Shown: piece by piece, positions 25,362 through 34,135 of the stretch
Numbering within the stretch: the first letter of the stretch is position 1
Layout: each line of letters begins with the position of its first letter
Origin: CAVUPF01 sp963777915
Lineage (GTDB): Bacteria; Actinomycetota; Thermoleophilia; Solirubrobacterales; 70-9
Direction: 5' to 3'
Length of the DNA stretch: 64,000 nt
Assembly: GCA_963777915.1 (NCBI GenBank)
Contig: CAVZSH010000003.1
Span: 372,001 to 436,000, forward strand
Made by a program: the position numbers and the translations under genes
The notes under the pieces: model-generated
What the model was told of the DNA's origin: nothing
The model's database searches: none
Seen by the model: only the letters and a program-made list of their open reading frames with translations

Positions 25362-25842
25362 GATGAGCCCTGAATCTCCTTTGCCATGCGGATTTTGGGC
25401 TACCTCACTGGTGGTTCTCTATAGGACTTGCGAAAGGTCGGTTCCGGGTGGTGTCCGTGCGGTTTCGGGGGGGGTTTGGGCGACGAGATGTGGTTTCGTC
25501 GCCCAATCAATCACGGAAATGGTAAGGGCGAGATTTGAACGTACATCAGCGACGACGTCTCGCCTGGCTACTGGGAAGACCATGCTGGTCCAACCTACCT
25601 CCATCTTCTCACCATCGACTCAGCTCAACTCGAAGGTAGAAGACGGCACAGTACTTCGGTTCGCGCGGACTTTAGGCGCCTGCGTTGGAGCAGCCTATGA
25701 CTGACCGGAAAGCCCAGCCGCGCCGCAGTCACCCGTCAGGGCGGGCCCTTGGCCGCGAGCTCGCGGGCTTGACGGCGGACCCGGCCCACAATCGCTCTGA
25801 TCGGCAGGCATTGGCGCAGCCGATCCTGCCGAGCTGGCCGCT
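25285..25842. repeat. Long direct repeat, left copy (R1)
   Basis: About 558 bases nearly repeated, same orientation, at 32547-33102 (roughly 88% by eye, scattered substitutions and small indels). It includes the tRNA-like remnant, a second piece with a tRNA-type T-arm near 25530 (better preserved in the right copy as GGGTTCAAATCCC on the minus strand), and a right end (TGACCGGAAAGCCCAGCCGC, 25702 onward) that recurs a third time, more diverged, at 28681. No gene is supported inside it. The two copies bracket about 6.7 kb, consistent with ends of an integrated element or a duplication. Confidence 0.8.
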
Positions 25843-25845
25843 AGA

Positions 25846-26333
25846 TCAGTTCGAAGGTCCGAGTACGAAGCGGGCTCGCTCTGCTCTGAGCATCTCGTAG
25901 GGGGTCATGCACTTGACCTCCAGCGAGATGCAGGCGTTTGGAATCTTGATCCTCTTCGTCGAGTTCGCAGGGATCTCGTGGGTCACCACAGTCAAGTTAT
26001 GGGCGTGAGCATGGGCAACGAGGTAGTAGTCGCCGCCCTGCAAAAAAGTGTTGACGGCAGCAGGCTCGTAGCCCTCCCCGGCCGCCCAGTTGCTGACCGT
26101 CTGCAGACTGGGCACCACATCAGCGTCGGGATTCAGGAAGAACTCCTGCCTGGCCTGCGCCCACTCAGTTAGCTCGTCGTCGCCCGCCTTGATCTCGTCG
26201 AAGACTTTCTCGACGCTGTGGACCTTCTCGGCGGCATGTTCCTCTCCCAGCCAGTCCAAAAGGCGGGGCAGAAGTCGAATCCGTAGTGTAGGTTCTTGGC
26301 TTGGATGAAGACGTTCGCGTCGAGCAGATACAT
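25846..26333 (-). pseudogene. DUF4411 (PIN-like) partner of ImmA, frameshifted
   Basis: Starts with ATG at 26333 (MYLLDANVFIQAKNLHYGF), a PIN-type LDANVF motif, overlapping the ImmA/IrrE stop by one base. After ~26 codons, at FCPAFW, the frame is lost; one missing G near 26255 would restore WDWLGEEHAAEKVHSVEKV and then the DUF4411 body (EIKAGDDELTEWAQ; YYLVAHAHAHNLTVVTHE; KRIKIPNACISLEVKCMTPYEMLRAERARFVLG) to the stop at 25846. ImmA/IrrE-DUF4411 pairs are known and behave like toxin-antitoxin pairs. It is either a true single-base inactivation or a sequencing error. Confidence 0.75.
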
Positions 26334-27475
26334 CACGCCGCTCCGAGGTGCTCGCCGAGCTCTTCGAAGGTCTTGTACTTCCGCACGCCGAGCAGCCGGA
26401 ACGCATCGCGGTGAAGCGTCCGCCCTTCCTGGGTGTCGGCGAGGATAGCTCGGGCAAAGCGCTTGCTCGTTCGGACGGGCTGGGTGTAGTAAAAGTTGCC
26501 GCCGCTAGCGCCCCTCGCCTCGGTGATTCGGGAGAGCTCATCCGCAAATGCGGCCTCGTAGTCCTCCCACTGGAGATAGTCGGCATCGAATAGACGTCGC
26601 AGGACGACGAGAGTGCTGACCTTGTAGAGCCGAGCCAGGCGGGCCAATTCCTCTGCCAGGGGGCTCTGCCCGGAGTACTCGTTCCGCAGCGAGTCCATCG
26701 GCACCAGCAACTCCCCTGCAACGGCGTTGCACCAGCGCTCGACTGCTTGATCGCTCCGCACGTTGAGCCGTGGATTAGAGAGCGCCGGTTGGCCCAGCCA
26801 GATATGTGCCAGCTCGTGGGCCAAGGTGAAGATCTGGGCCGCTTTGGTGTCCGCTCCGTTGACGAAGACAACCGGAGCCAGGTCGTCGACCAAGGCGAAG
26901 CCCCTGAACTCCGCGGGGTCGAGCTTGCGCCGGGTGTTGCTCCCGACGACCCCGCTGATCATCACCAGGACCCCGGCGTCCTCCGCCCGTTCGGCGAACT
27001 CTCGCAAGGCCTCAGACCAATTGGCGAACTCGCGGCGATCGGCTAGATCGAAGCCGATCGCACGGCGGATGCGATTTGCCGCCGTCGTGACCTTGGTCGT
27101 CGTTTTCAGCGACCCGATGAAGTCCAGAGAATCGCCACCAGTGGCCTGCATGTAACCCCGGTACCACTCCTGACGCTGCTCGCAGATGAAGATCGTCTCG
27201 AGCAGGTTCGGACTCGGCCGATCAGTCTCGCCCCCCGGCATCGTCCGGAAGTCGGGGACCGGAAGTTGCTCCTCCGGGGGCGCCTGCAAGAACAGGAATC
27301 CGACCGGCGTGTCGGTCGCCCGGGCGAATTTCTCCAGCTGTTTGAGGGTCGGACGGGTCTCGCCGCTGCTCCAGGCATGTAGCGGGAAACGCTCGCCTAG
27401 CTCCTCCGGGTCGCGGCCGGAGCGCTCACTAGCCCACGCCAGTAGCGAGGGCGCCACGTCGACCCGGACCGCCAT
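26333..27475 (-). CDS. ImmA/IrrE-family metallo-endopeptidase
   Basis: 380-residue zinc protease. I start at ATG 27475 (MAVRVDVAPSLLAWA); the upstream in-frame extension is not family-like. Residues ~5-75 look like a degenerate XRE-type helical domain (LKQLEKFARATDTPVGFLFL). The catalytic HExxH is FTLAHELAHIWLG (~225-237), followed by a NAVAGELLVP glutamate segment that completes the zinc site. Such proteins cleave repressors or antitoxins (ImmA of ICEBs1, IrrE of Deinococcus). It is coupled to the DUF4411 frame by TGATG. Confidence 0.88.
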   Translation of the reverse strand: MAVRVDVAPSLLAWASERSGRDPEELGERFPLHAWSSGETRPTLKQLEKFARATDTPVGFLFLQAPPEEQLPVPDFRTMPGGETDRPSPNLLETIFICEQRQEWYRGYMQATGGDSLDFIGSLKTTTKVTTAANRIRRAIGFDLADRREFANWSEALREFAERAEDAGVLVMISGVVGSNTRRKLDPAEFRGFALVDDLAPVVFVNGADTKAAQIFTLAHELAHIWLGQPALSNPRLNVRSDQAVERWCNAVAGELLVPMDSLRNEYSGQSPLAEELARLARLYKVSTLVVLRRLFDADYLQWEDYEAAFADELSRITEARGASGGNFYYTQPVRTSKRFARAILADTQEGRTLHRDAFRLLGVRKYKTFEELGEHLGAA

Positions 27476-27581
27476 AGGACGGATTATGGCTAACGCCCCG
27501 GGGGCCAACCCCGAAGCCTCTCCGGCTCTACGAAACGCCGTGGAGGCCCGCGTGAGTGAAGGCTGGTTGCACGCGAGGCAG

Positions 27582-27720
27582 CTACTCGATCCCAAGGCCG
27601 CGGTCGAGATTGCGATCTCGGTCGATCTCGCGCTCGATCCGCGCCTGACGCTCGACAGCCTTCTCGTCGAGCGCCATCGTGATGCTCGCCTCCTGCACGC
27701 CGCTGCGGCGCAATGCGTTC
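27582..27720 (-). pseudogene. 3'-end remnant of a MobF relaxase gene
   Basis: On the minus strand this reads RRSGVQEASITMALDEKA, then VERQARIERDIDRDRN, ending LDRGLGIE and a TAG stop. It closely matches the last ~45 residues of the relaxase at 48.4-51.0 kb (RRSGAQEASIARTLDEKA ... DIDRGFGIG). Only the 3' end is present, so it is a truncated copy left by a lost or rearranged mobilizable element. Confidence 0.75.
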
Positions 27721-27866
27721 AGAGTGACGAGGAGGACAATGGTGACGAGCTGAAAATGCGAGCGAGAACACCGGGAGATTCGGTCTGGAGGAGTGGCCGA
27801 TGAATCTCCACCCCCGTCGCGGTCTTATCGGTTGAACGCAGCGCGCCAACTAAAAGGAGACAGATC

Positions 27867-28418
27867 ATGGGACAGTCCCCCGCCAACCTCGAAACGAATG
27901 ACCGAGAGCCCGCGGAGACCGCCAACCTCGATCGCTACGGACACTCGGCGCTGCCGTGGAGCAGGCCCCGTGACCTGCTCGCCGCCGGCCCTCTTGGACC
28001 TGGCACCACGTTCTTCCTCGGGACCGCTCGCCCGGACGGCCGTCCCCACGCAGCGGGGGTCGGCGCCATCTGGATGGCGGGAGACCTCTATTTCACCAGC
28101 GGACCCGGGACCCGCAAGGCGCGAAACCTAGTTGCGAATCCCGCCTGCACGCTCTCGGTCAGCCTGGACGGCATCGACCTCGTCCTCGAGGGCGAGGCCG
28201 CCAGGGTCCTTGATCACGCAACCCTGGAACAAGCAGCCGCGCTGTACCGCGAGGCCGGCTGGCCGGCCGAGGTGGCGGGCGAGGCGTTCACCGCCCCCTA
28301 CAGCGCCCCGAGTGCGGGACCGCCACCCTGGCACCTGTACCGCCTCGTCTTCCACACCGCCTTCGGGACGGCCACCGTCGAGCCCTTCGGCGCCACGCGC
28401 TGGCGCTTCAATCGCTGA
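27867..28418 (+). CDS. Pyridoxamine 5'-phosphate oxidase-family (split-barrel) protein
   Basis: 183 residues preceded by AAAAGGAG at 27850-27857. The core GTTFFLGTARPDGRPHAAGVGAIW (47-70), DLYFTSGPGTRKARNLVANPACTLSV (73-98) is the flavin-binding split barrel of PNPOx-like proteins; the C-terminus ends VEPFGATRWRF. Such stand-alone proteins bind FMN, F420 or haem and reduce small substrates; F420-type use is common in actinobacteria. The cofactor cannot be decided here. Confidence 0.8.
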   Translation: MGQSPANLETNDREPAETANLDRYGHSALPWSRPRDLLAAGPLGPGTTFFLGTARPDGRPHAAGVGAIWMAGDLYFTSGPGTRKARNLVANPACTLSVSLDGIDLVLEGEAARVLDHATLEQAAALYREAGWPAEVAGEAFTAPYSAPSAGPPPWHLYRLVFHTAFGTATVEPFGATRWRFNR

Positions 28419-29036
28419 GCGGGTGGCTGATCTCGCCGAGGTCCTGCCCGGCCTCTCCACTGTCGGGCGCCGCCGCTTGGCCAAGCAACCCTGCTGCGAT
28501 GAGGCGGCAGATCCACCGGCGATGAATGAGGGGCTGCGCGAGTTGCTTGCCGGGCTGATCTGAATCTGAAGCGGGTTTTGAGCGGATATAAGCGACCGCG
28601 TATCGCCTTACGCAGAGCCAAATTCTCGCCGGTGAACAGTTTCCCATCGTCTCATAGACCGACCCGCTGAGAACATCCTCTGATAGACCGGAAAGCCCCA
28701 GCCGAGGCGCAGTCACTGTCAGCGGCGCGGCCTTGACTGCGAGCGCAACGAGCCAACCCTGCCGACCTGGCTGCCCTTGACTGTTCTGCCCAGTGAACAA
28801 GCGTCTGGCGCCTAACTCTTGCTCGGACGCAGGAGGAGGAGAGCCCGAAGTGAGCAGCGAACGAATCGACAACTTCGACTTTCGGAAATACCCTGCCCAG
28901 TCCCAGCTGCCACTCGATCGTTGGTCGTAGCCGGGCGGAGGCGTTTATGTCATGGCGCGTCTCTCACGCACCGTATATATCGATCAATCTAAGATCTCCT
29001 TGAGCTCAATTCAGGCGAGCGCTTTTGGGGAGGCAC
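28419..29036. other. Intergenic region with a third partial repeat copy
   Basis: Bases 28681-28746 (GACCGGAAAGCCCCAGCCG onward) match the right-hand part of the long repeats at 25.7 and 32.96 kb with several changes. I see no gene: frames here lack start sites or family features. The last ~60 bases before 29037 are more AT-rich and likely hold the promoter for the secreted protein. Confidence 0.5.
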
Positions 29037-31145
29037 ATGTGCGCAAGAAAATTCATTGCTGCGGCAGTTTTCCTCGTTTTCCTCGGCTGCTCGCAGGCCG
29101 CATCGGCGTTCGCGGAAGTCACTCCGACGTGGACCCCGCCGATTCGTCTCTCAGCGCTCGGCCAAAAAGCGACGCAGCCGCAGATCGCGACCGTTGACGG
29201 CGAAACCGTCGCGGTTTGGCTTCAGCTCGATGGCGGCAATTGGATCGTCCAGGAGTCCTCACGCCCGAGCGAAGGCAGCTTCTCCGCCCCCATCGATCTG
29301 TCCTCGCCTGGCTCCGATGCGAGCGATCCTCAACTCGTGCTGAATCGGCGGGGCGCCGCGGTGGTGATCTGGCAAAGCGCTAAAGGCGCTGATCAGGTTA
29401 TCCAGGCCTCGACTCGCCAGGGCGAACGTGAATCATTCGATGCCGACCCGGGCGAACACAGCTTCGCTGGGCCGGTTGATCTCTCCGCAGCCGAAGGGAG
29501 CGCCGGCGAACCCCGTGTGACAATCAGCAACGGGGGAGAAGCGATGGCTGCCTGGGAGAGCTCGAACGGCAGCGACAACGTCGTACAGATGGCTGAGCTC
29601 GACCCGACGACGCAGGCCTGGTCGAGTCCCGTGTCGTTGTCCGCTCCGGGTCAGAACGCTGCCGAACCTGCGGTCGGAATCTCCTACAACGGCACCGCAG
29701 CCGTCGTCTGGCGACGCTTCAACGGGTCCAATCAGGTCGTCCAGGCGGTGACGCGCAAGGGTCGCGACAGCTTCTCCGAACCGCAGGACCTCTCGGCGAG
29801 CGGGGCGGATGCGTCCAAGCCCGAGGTCGAGGTTCAGGAATTCGGCGCAGTGGCAGCCTGGGAGTCCTCGGAAGCCGGTCGGGACAGCATCGAGGAGTCG
29901 AGCTGGCTGGAAACGGCGGGCGAATTCACCGAAGCCGCGGAACTTGGGCCGGCGGGGCCTGCAACCGATCTGCGCATCGATACGGAAGGCAAACGGATCA
30001 CCTGGTTTGAAGGAAGCGTCCTGGATTACCGCTCTCAGGCCGGGTTCGGCGAATTCCCGGCGCCGACGACCACGGTGCAGCTGCCCGGCGAAGCCGATCA
30101 GCTAAACCTCGCCGGCTCTCCCGATCTCATCTGGCGAGCTCTGAGCAGTGAAGCCTCGATCGAGGCTCTCCCGGCCGGCGCACCGGAGCCGGTGACGGTC
30201 TTCGCGGCGGGCAACTCGGCCAGCGAACCGGCGATCGCCGGCTATCAGTGGGGCCCTGATCTGGCTGCGATCTGGGTGCGTCCCGAAGGGGCCGACAGCT
30301 CCGTCGAGGTCAGCGGGCTCGACGCCGAAGGGCCGTCTTTGGCCCAGCAGGTCTTTGGCCCCCCTTCACCGGTCGGGGTCCCTATTTCCTTGTGGGCTCT
30401 CACATATGACCTCTGGTCCCCGATCGTCTCGATCGAATGGGACCTTGGCGACGGCTCCACCGCGAACGGTGAAAAAGTCGAGCACGCCTTCTGCGCGGGG
30501 ACCTATTCGGTCAGGTACACAGTGACGAATGCGCTTGGCCAATCGAGCTCAGGCGAGAGCCGTCTCGAAGTCGAAGGCTCGAATGCTCCGAAGATCGGGA
30601 CGTTCTACGAGGAACTGGGCGCGGACGGGGTCGCCTCCCTGAAGGTCGCTGTGCCGTGCCCCGGCGGGCTCAGCATGGACGGAGAAGGCTTGGAACCCTG
30701 GCGCGGCAGGCTGAGCGAAGCGGGGACGGTCAGCATTCCAATCGTTGCGGCCGGCGCAGCCAGCGAAGAGATCGAAAAGACGGGCATGGCCACCGTGGAA
30801 CCCCAGATCAGCTTCGAACCCCAGGGGGCCCCTATGGAGAGCGCTGCGACGAGCGTGACTCTCTACGGTGAGCAAAAGCCGCAACCGCCGCCTCCTTATT
30901 GGAGTCGCTGCAGCACGGGATCGGGCGCGGCGCGGGACGAATTCCTGGTCCACGCAGTCCCCTGCAAAGCCGCCCATCGGGCCTTGGCGAGCGTGGCCCG
31001 AAGGCTACGCGAAACTAAGCGGAGCTCCGCGCTTAATAGTGGATTCGAATGTCGCCTCCGCCGTAGTGCGCGTTGGAAGGTGGAGTGCCACCGAGGACGG
31101 GGGCGGATCCTCGCCAAGAGCCCCGAGTCGTCCCTGCGCCAATAA
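29037..31145 (+). CDS. Large secreted protein with repeats and a PKD domain
   Basis: 702 residues from ATG 29037, chosen for the GGGGAGG site just before it. A signal peptide is clear (CARKFIAAAVFLVFLGCSQAASAFA, cleavage probably after AFA; the LGC is a weak lipobox). Residues ~30-420 hold repeated units such as DLSxPGxDASDPQL / VIWQSxxGxDQVIQA / AAWESSNGSDNVVQ, suggesting a beta-propeller or Ig-like array. A PKD domain follows (SIEWDLGDGSTANGEKVEHAFCAGTYSVRYTVTNALG). The C-terminus is basic and Arg-rich with cysteines. An exported adhesin-like or surface protein is likely; the ligand is unknown. Confidence 0.75.
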   Translation: MCARKFIAAAVFLVFLGCSQAASAFAEVTPTWTPPIRLSALGQKATQPQIATVDGETVAVWLQLDGGNWIVQESSRPSEGSFSAPIDLSSPGSDASDPQLVLNRRGAAVVIWQSAKGADQVIQASTRQGERESFDADPGEHSFAGPVDLSAAEGSAGEPRVTISNGGEAMAAWESSNGSDNVVQMAELDPTTQAWSSPVSLSAPGQNAAEPAVGISYNGTAAVVWRRFNGSNQVVQAVTRKGRDSFSEPQDLSASGADASKPEVEVQEFGAVAAWESSEAGRDSIEESSWLETAGEFTEAAELGPAGPATDLRIDTEGKRITWFEGSVLDYRSQAGFGEFPAPTTTVQLPGEADQLNLAGSPDLIWRALSSEASIEALPAGAPEPVTVFAAGNSASEPAIAGYQWGPDLAAIWVRPEGADSSVEVSGLDAEGPSLAQQVFGPPSPVGVPISLWALTYDLWSPIVSIEWDLGDGSTANGEKVEHAFCAGTYSVRYTVTNALGQSSSGESRLEVEGSNAPKIGTFYEELGADGVASLKVAVPCPGGLSMDGEGLEPWRGRLSEAGTVSIPIVAAGAASEEIEKTGMATVEPQISFEPQGAPMESAATSVTLYGEQKPQPPPPYWSRCSTGSGAARDEFLVHAVPCKAAHRALASVARRLRETKRSSALNSGFECRLRRSARWKVECHRGRGRILAKSPESSLRQ

Positions 31146-31260
31146 GCGCTGGGGAGTAGGGCTCGGTCGGCTCCCTCTCCTCGTCCAAAGGGAGAGTGAG
31201 TGCTGCTGACCGGCGTGCTTGCAACCATGGCCCGCAACCCTGAAATCGGTCCGACCCGTA

Positions 31261-32480
31261 TGAGAGTCCTTCCCGCCCGCGACAATGGGCAAAGGAGGAC
31301 CGAAGCAGGTGAAGAGGCAAAAGCACACCCCCGAGCAGATCATCCGCAAGCTGCGAAGCGCAGAGCAGATGCTCTCGGAGGGAAAGACGGTGGGCGAAGC
31401 GGCGAAGGCGCTGGAGGTCTCCGAGCAGACCCTGCACCGCTGGCGAAACCAGTACGGCGGGATGAAGGCCCAAGACGTCAAGCGGCTGAAAGAGCTGGAG
31501 CACGAGAACCGCGAGCTGAAGCAGATCGTGGCCGACCAGACGCTCGACATCCGCGCCTACAAGGAGATCGCCAAGGGAAACTTCTGAGCCCGGCCAGGAG
31601 GCGCCAGGCGGTCCGCATGCTGGTGGACCGCCTCGGCCTCTCCGAGCGTCGGGCGTGCCGGATCGCCGGCCAGAACCGCTCCACCCAGCGCCACCGCCCC
31701 GAGGTGCCCACAGACGATCAGGCCCTGCGCAAGCGCCTGCGCAAGATCTCCGCAGAGCGGCCCCGCTGGGGCTACCGCCGCGCCCACGCGAAACTGCTCG
31801 CCGAGGGCTGGAGCATCAACCGAAAGCGCACCCAGCGGCTCTGGCGCGAGGAGGGCCTGCGGGTGCCCGCCAGGGCCAGGAAGCGCCGCCGCCTCGGCGA
31901 CTCCACCGTCCCCGCCCAAAGGCTCAGGGCGAAGCGCCCCAACCAGGTCTGGGCGCTTGACTTCCAGCACGACGCCACCGAGGACGGCCGCGAGCTGAAG
32001 TTCCTAAACGTCGTCGATGAGTTCACCCGCGAGGCGCTGGCGATCTGCGTCGAGCGCTCGATCAACGCCGAGGAGACCGTGGCGGTGCTCGAGCGTCTGG
32101 CCAAGGAGCGCGGGGCCCCCGCCAACCTGCGTGCCGACAACGGCCCGGAGCTGGTCGCCCGGGTGCTGCGCGAATGGTGTCGGCGAAGCTGCACCGACAC
32201 CGCCTACATCGAGCCGGGCTCGCCCTGGCAGAACCCCTACGTGGAGTCATTCAACTCCCGGCTTCGCGATGAGCTCTTGAACACCGAGCTGTTCACCTGC
32301 CTCGAGGAGGCGAAGGTGCTGGCCGCCGACTGGCGTGAGGACTACAACGCCAACCATCCCCACTCGGCGCTGGGGATGATGTCGCCGCAGCGCTTCGCCG
32401 CCTCGCTTCGTTCGCCCTCCGGGCTCACTACGCGAGGCGGCGAGCAGGGATACTCCGTAAAGACAAACCCCGGACTCTCA
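31261..32480 (+). mobile_element. IS3-family insertion sequence
   Basis: Left end TGAGAGTCC at 31261-31269 pairs with GGACTCTCA at 32472-32480, giving the TG...CA ends typical of IS3 elements and about 1220 bp. The inverted match continues imperfectly just outside (CCCGTA versus TGCGGGG), so the exact border could be a few bases further out, and I see no clean target duplication. It contains orfA and orfB in the usual -1 overlapping arrangement. It sits between the secreted protein gene and the right long repeat. Confidence 0.75.
31285..31587 (+). CDS. IS3-family OrfA (transposase HTH subunit)
   Basis: 100 residues; KQKHTPEQIIRKLRSAEQMLSEGKTVGEAAKALEVSEQTLHRWRNQYGG is the HTH_Tnp_1 domain, followed by a leucine-zipper-like helix (LKELEHENRELKQIVADQTLDI). 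Near its end the codons AAG GGA AAC contain the heptamer GGGAAAC (31575-31581), a recognised -1 slippery sequence in the right phase, just before the stop. Slippage would make the OrfAB transposase. Confidence 0.92.
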   Translation: MGKGGPKQVKRQKHTPEQIIRKLRSAEQMLSEGKTVGEAAKALEVSEQTLHRWRNQYGGMKAQDVKRLKELEHENRELKQIVADQTLDIRAYKEIAKGNF

Positions 32481-32498
32481 TGCGGGGTGGATCGATGA
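31617..32498 (+). CDS. IS3-family OrfB (DDE integrase domain)
   Basis: Read in the -1 frame relative to orfA. HTH_21 segment (KRLRKISAERPRWGYRRAHAKLLAEGW) followed by the rve DDE core: ALDFQHDAT (first D), NLRADNGPEL (second D), ESFNSRLRDELL (E), ending with the NANHPHSALGMMSPQRFA motif. The ATG at 31617 would give OrfB alone; the fusion via the slippery site is the expected transposase. The open frame runs 18 bases past the putative right end. No internal stop; it looks active. Confidence 0.9.
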   Translation: MLVDRLGLSERRACRIAGQNRSTQRHRPEVPTDDQALRKRLRKISAERPRWGYRRAHAKLLAEGWSINRKRTQRLWREEGLRVPARARKRRRLGDSTVPAQRLRAKRPNQVWALDFQHDATEDGRELKFLNVVDEFTREALAICVERSINAEETVAVLERLAKERGAPANLRADNGPELVARVLREWCRRSCTDTAYIEPGSPWQNPYVESFNSRLRDELLNTELFTCLEEAKVLAADWREDYNANHPHSALGMMSPQRFAASLRSPSGLTTRGGEQGYSVKTNPGLSCGVDR

Positions 32499-32546
32499 AG
32501 GGGGTCCGGCCAACCACGCGGAAGTGGCGAAGGGACCGAAACCCCG

Positions 32547-32622
32547 AAGCCCGGAACGAGACTCGAACTCGTGACCCCTTCCTTACCATTGGAGAGGTCT
32601 ACCAAGCCGAGCTGTCTGGGTT
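32547..32622 (-). pseudogene. tRNA-like remnant, copy 2
   Basis: Same sequence as at 25285 with a few changes. On the minus strand the D-arm-like AGCTCGGCTTGGTAGA is closer to a real tRNA than in copy 1, and the T-arm CACGAGTTCGAGTCTCGT is perfect, but the anticodon stem is mispaired and the acceptor stem is incomplete. It probably derives from a tRNA-Thr(GGT)-like gene used as an integration site. Confidence 0.4.
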
Positions 32623-33102
32623 GATGGACCCTGAATCCCCTTTGCCATGCGGATTTTGGGCTACCTCACTGGTAATTCTATAGGACTTGCGGAAGGTCGG
32701 TTCCGGGTAGTTTCCGTGCGGTTTCGGGGGCGTTTGGGCGACGAGATGTGGTTTCGTCGCCCAATCAATCACGGAAATGGTGAGGGCGGGATTTGAACCC
32801 TTTTTCAGCGACGGCGTCTCGCCTGACTACTGCTGAGACCATGCTGGTCCAACCTGCCTCCATCATCTCACCAGCGACTCAGCTCAGCTGGAAAGGAAAG
32901 GGACGACACGGTGTCGAGGTTCGAGCGGACTTTGGGTGCCTGCGTTGGAGCAGCCCATGACCGACCGGAAAGCGCAGCCGCGCCGCAGTCACCCGTCAGG
33001 GCGGGGCCTTGCCCGCGAGCTCGCGGGCTTGACGGCGGACCCGGCCCACAATCCCTCAGGTCGGGCAGGCATTGGCGCAGCCAATCCTGCCGAGCTGCCG
33101 CT
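32547..33102. repeat. Long direct repeat, right copy (R2)
   Basis: Counterpart of 25285-25842 in the same orientation. Within it, 32780-32805 reads on the minus strand as GGGTTCAAATCCCGCCCTCACCA, a convincing tRNA 3'-half (T-arm, acceptor, CCA), paired with GGTGAGATG about 85 bases upstream, hinting at a long-variable-arm (Leu/Ser-type) tRNA that has lost its anticodon arm. No protein gene is supported. Confidence 0.8.
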
Positions 33103-33237
33103 CTTTTCGGAATGCAAGCGCGAGCCACAGGGGCCATTCCCAAGCCGGCGAGGCGCACGGCGGCAGCCCACCCGTCAAGAAGGGCGCGAGCTGCCGTTAG
33201 GCTCTCGGCGCCTTGACCCGCAAGCGCGATATCAAGC

Positions 33238-33393
33238 ATGTTCCGGCAGGCTTGCAGGGAGGTCGGGCTGACCATCCGCGAGCGTAATGCGGCCAGCGAG
33301 GCCCTGCACGCGGAGAAGGAAGCCACTGGCAAGGCCGAGCACATGGGCTATGGCGATCTGCTGAGTTGGCTGCGACAATGGAAGCAGCGATGA
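33238..33393 (+). CDS. Small ORF upstream of the DUF6188-like gene
   Basis: 51 residues from ATG 33238 (MFRQACREVGLTIRERNAAS ... MGYGDLLSWLRQWKQR), preceded by an in-frame stop and ending in an ATGA overlap with the next gene. Highly charged and helical; a final Trp/Leu amphipathic helix. I do not recognise it. The overlap supports translation, but no clear Shine-Dalgarno site is seen, and it could be the tail of a decayed gene. Confidence 0.4.
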   Translation: MFRQACREVGLTIRERNAASEALHAEKEATGKAEHMGYGDLLSWLRQWKQR

Positions 33394-33803
33394 GTACGAC
33401 CGTAGCCCTAGATGCTTCGCCCCTCAATGTCCTTGTCCTGCGCGCGATGCGTGGCTCGATCATCGACGCTCGCATCGCCTATCCGCAGGTACTTCACGTC
33501 GAGATCCGCGACCCAGCCGGGGAGCTTTGGCGTCTCATCACCCAGGATGCCGAGTGGACCCCTGGCGAGCTGAGCGCGCTGGTCGGCCGCTCGATTCAGG
33601 GCGCCGAGATCGACGAGGACAGCGGCGAGCTGAGCTGCCAGCTCTCAGACGGTTCCCGGCTTGTCGTTTCGCCGACCCACCAGGAAGCTGACGACGACCC
33701 GCCCAATTGGGAGCTGATCGCCCCGGACGGTCTCGTCTTGGAGTTCGGCCCCGGTATGCGCTGGCGCATCGGCAACGCCGATGCGCGAGTGTCTTCGCCG
33801 TAG
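33390..33803 (+). CDS. Hypothetical protein resembling DUF6188
   Basis: 137 residues from ATG 33390. Repeated beta-type units: LWRLITQDAEWTPGELSALVGRSI, GELSCQLSDGSRLVVSP, NWELIAPDGLVLEFGPGMRWRI. This resembles small beta-rich proteins annotated DUF6188, often encoded beside toxin or immunity genes. The function is unknown. It lies 2 bases into the preceding short ORF's stop codon. Confidence 0.6.
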   Translation: MSTTVALDASPLNVLVLRAMRGSIIDARIAYPQVLHVEIRDPAGELWRLITQDAEWTPGELSALVGRSIQGAEIDEDSGELSCQLSDGSRLVVSPTHQEADDDPPNWELIAPDGLVLEFGPGMRWRIGNADARVSSP

Positions 33804-34135
33804 GCGTCGCGATCAGCATGTGAGGGGTAGGAAGTGACTACCCGATCCGAAGCCGAGATCGCTATCGCGGTCTAGGTCGATTGCAGCAACCGCCCTAACG
33901 ACCTATCCCTGAGCGGACGCGATTCGACCAAGCGCAGCGCGATCTTGTCCTGCGTCAGGATCTGGCCATGAACGTTTCTCTGCGCCTGCAGCACTCGATC
34001 GCCCGCAGCCCGCGCCTCGGACGCCTTCACCTTACCAATGGCCCGATACGCAGAAGTTGTCCCGTAGATCCAGTCCGATGCTGCTCCGGCCGAGATAAAC
34101 GATCCGGTTTGCGATTGCCTGAAACCGACGAACTA
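33804..34135. other. Intergenic region with a second relaxase 3' remnant
   Basis: Bases 33838-33882 read on the minus strand as DLDRDSDLGFGSG, matching the relaxase C-terminus (DIDRGFGIG) with a one-base loss at the stop. The rest has no supported gene; an upstream in-frame extension of the recombinase (from 33968) lacks family character. The recombinase promoter must lie here; I see no strong -10/-35. Confidence 0.45.
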
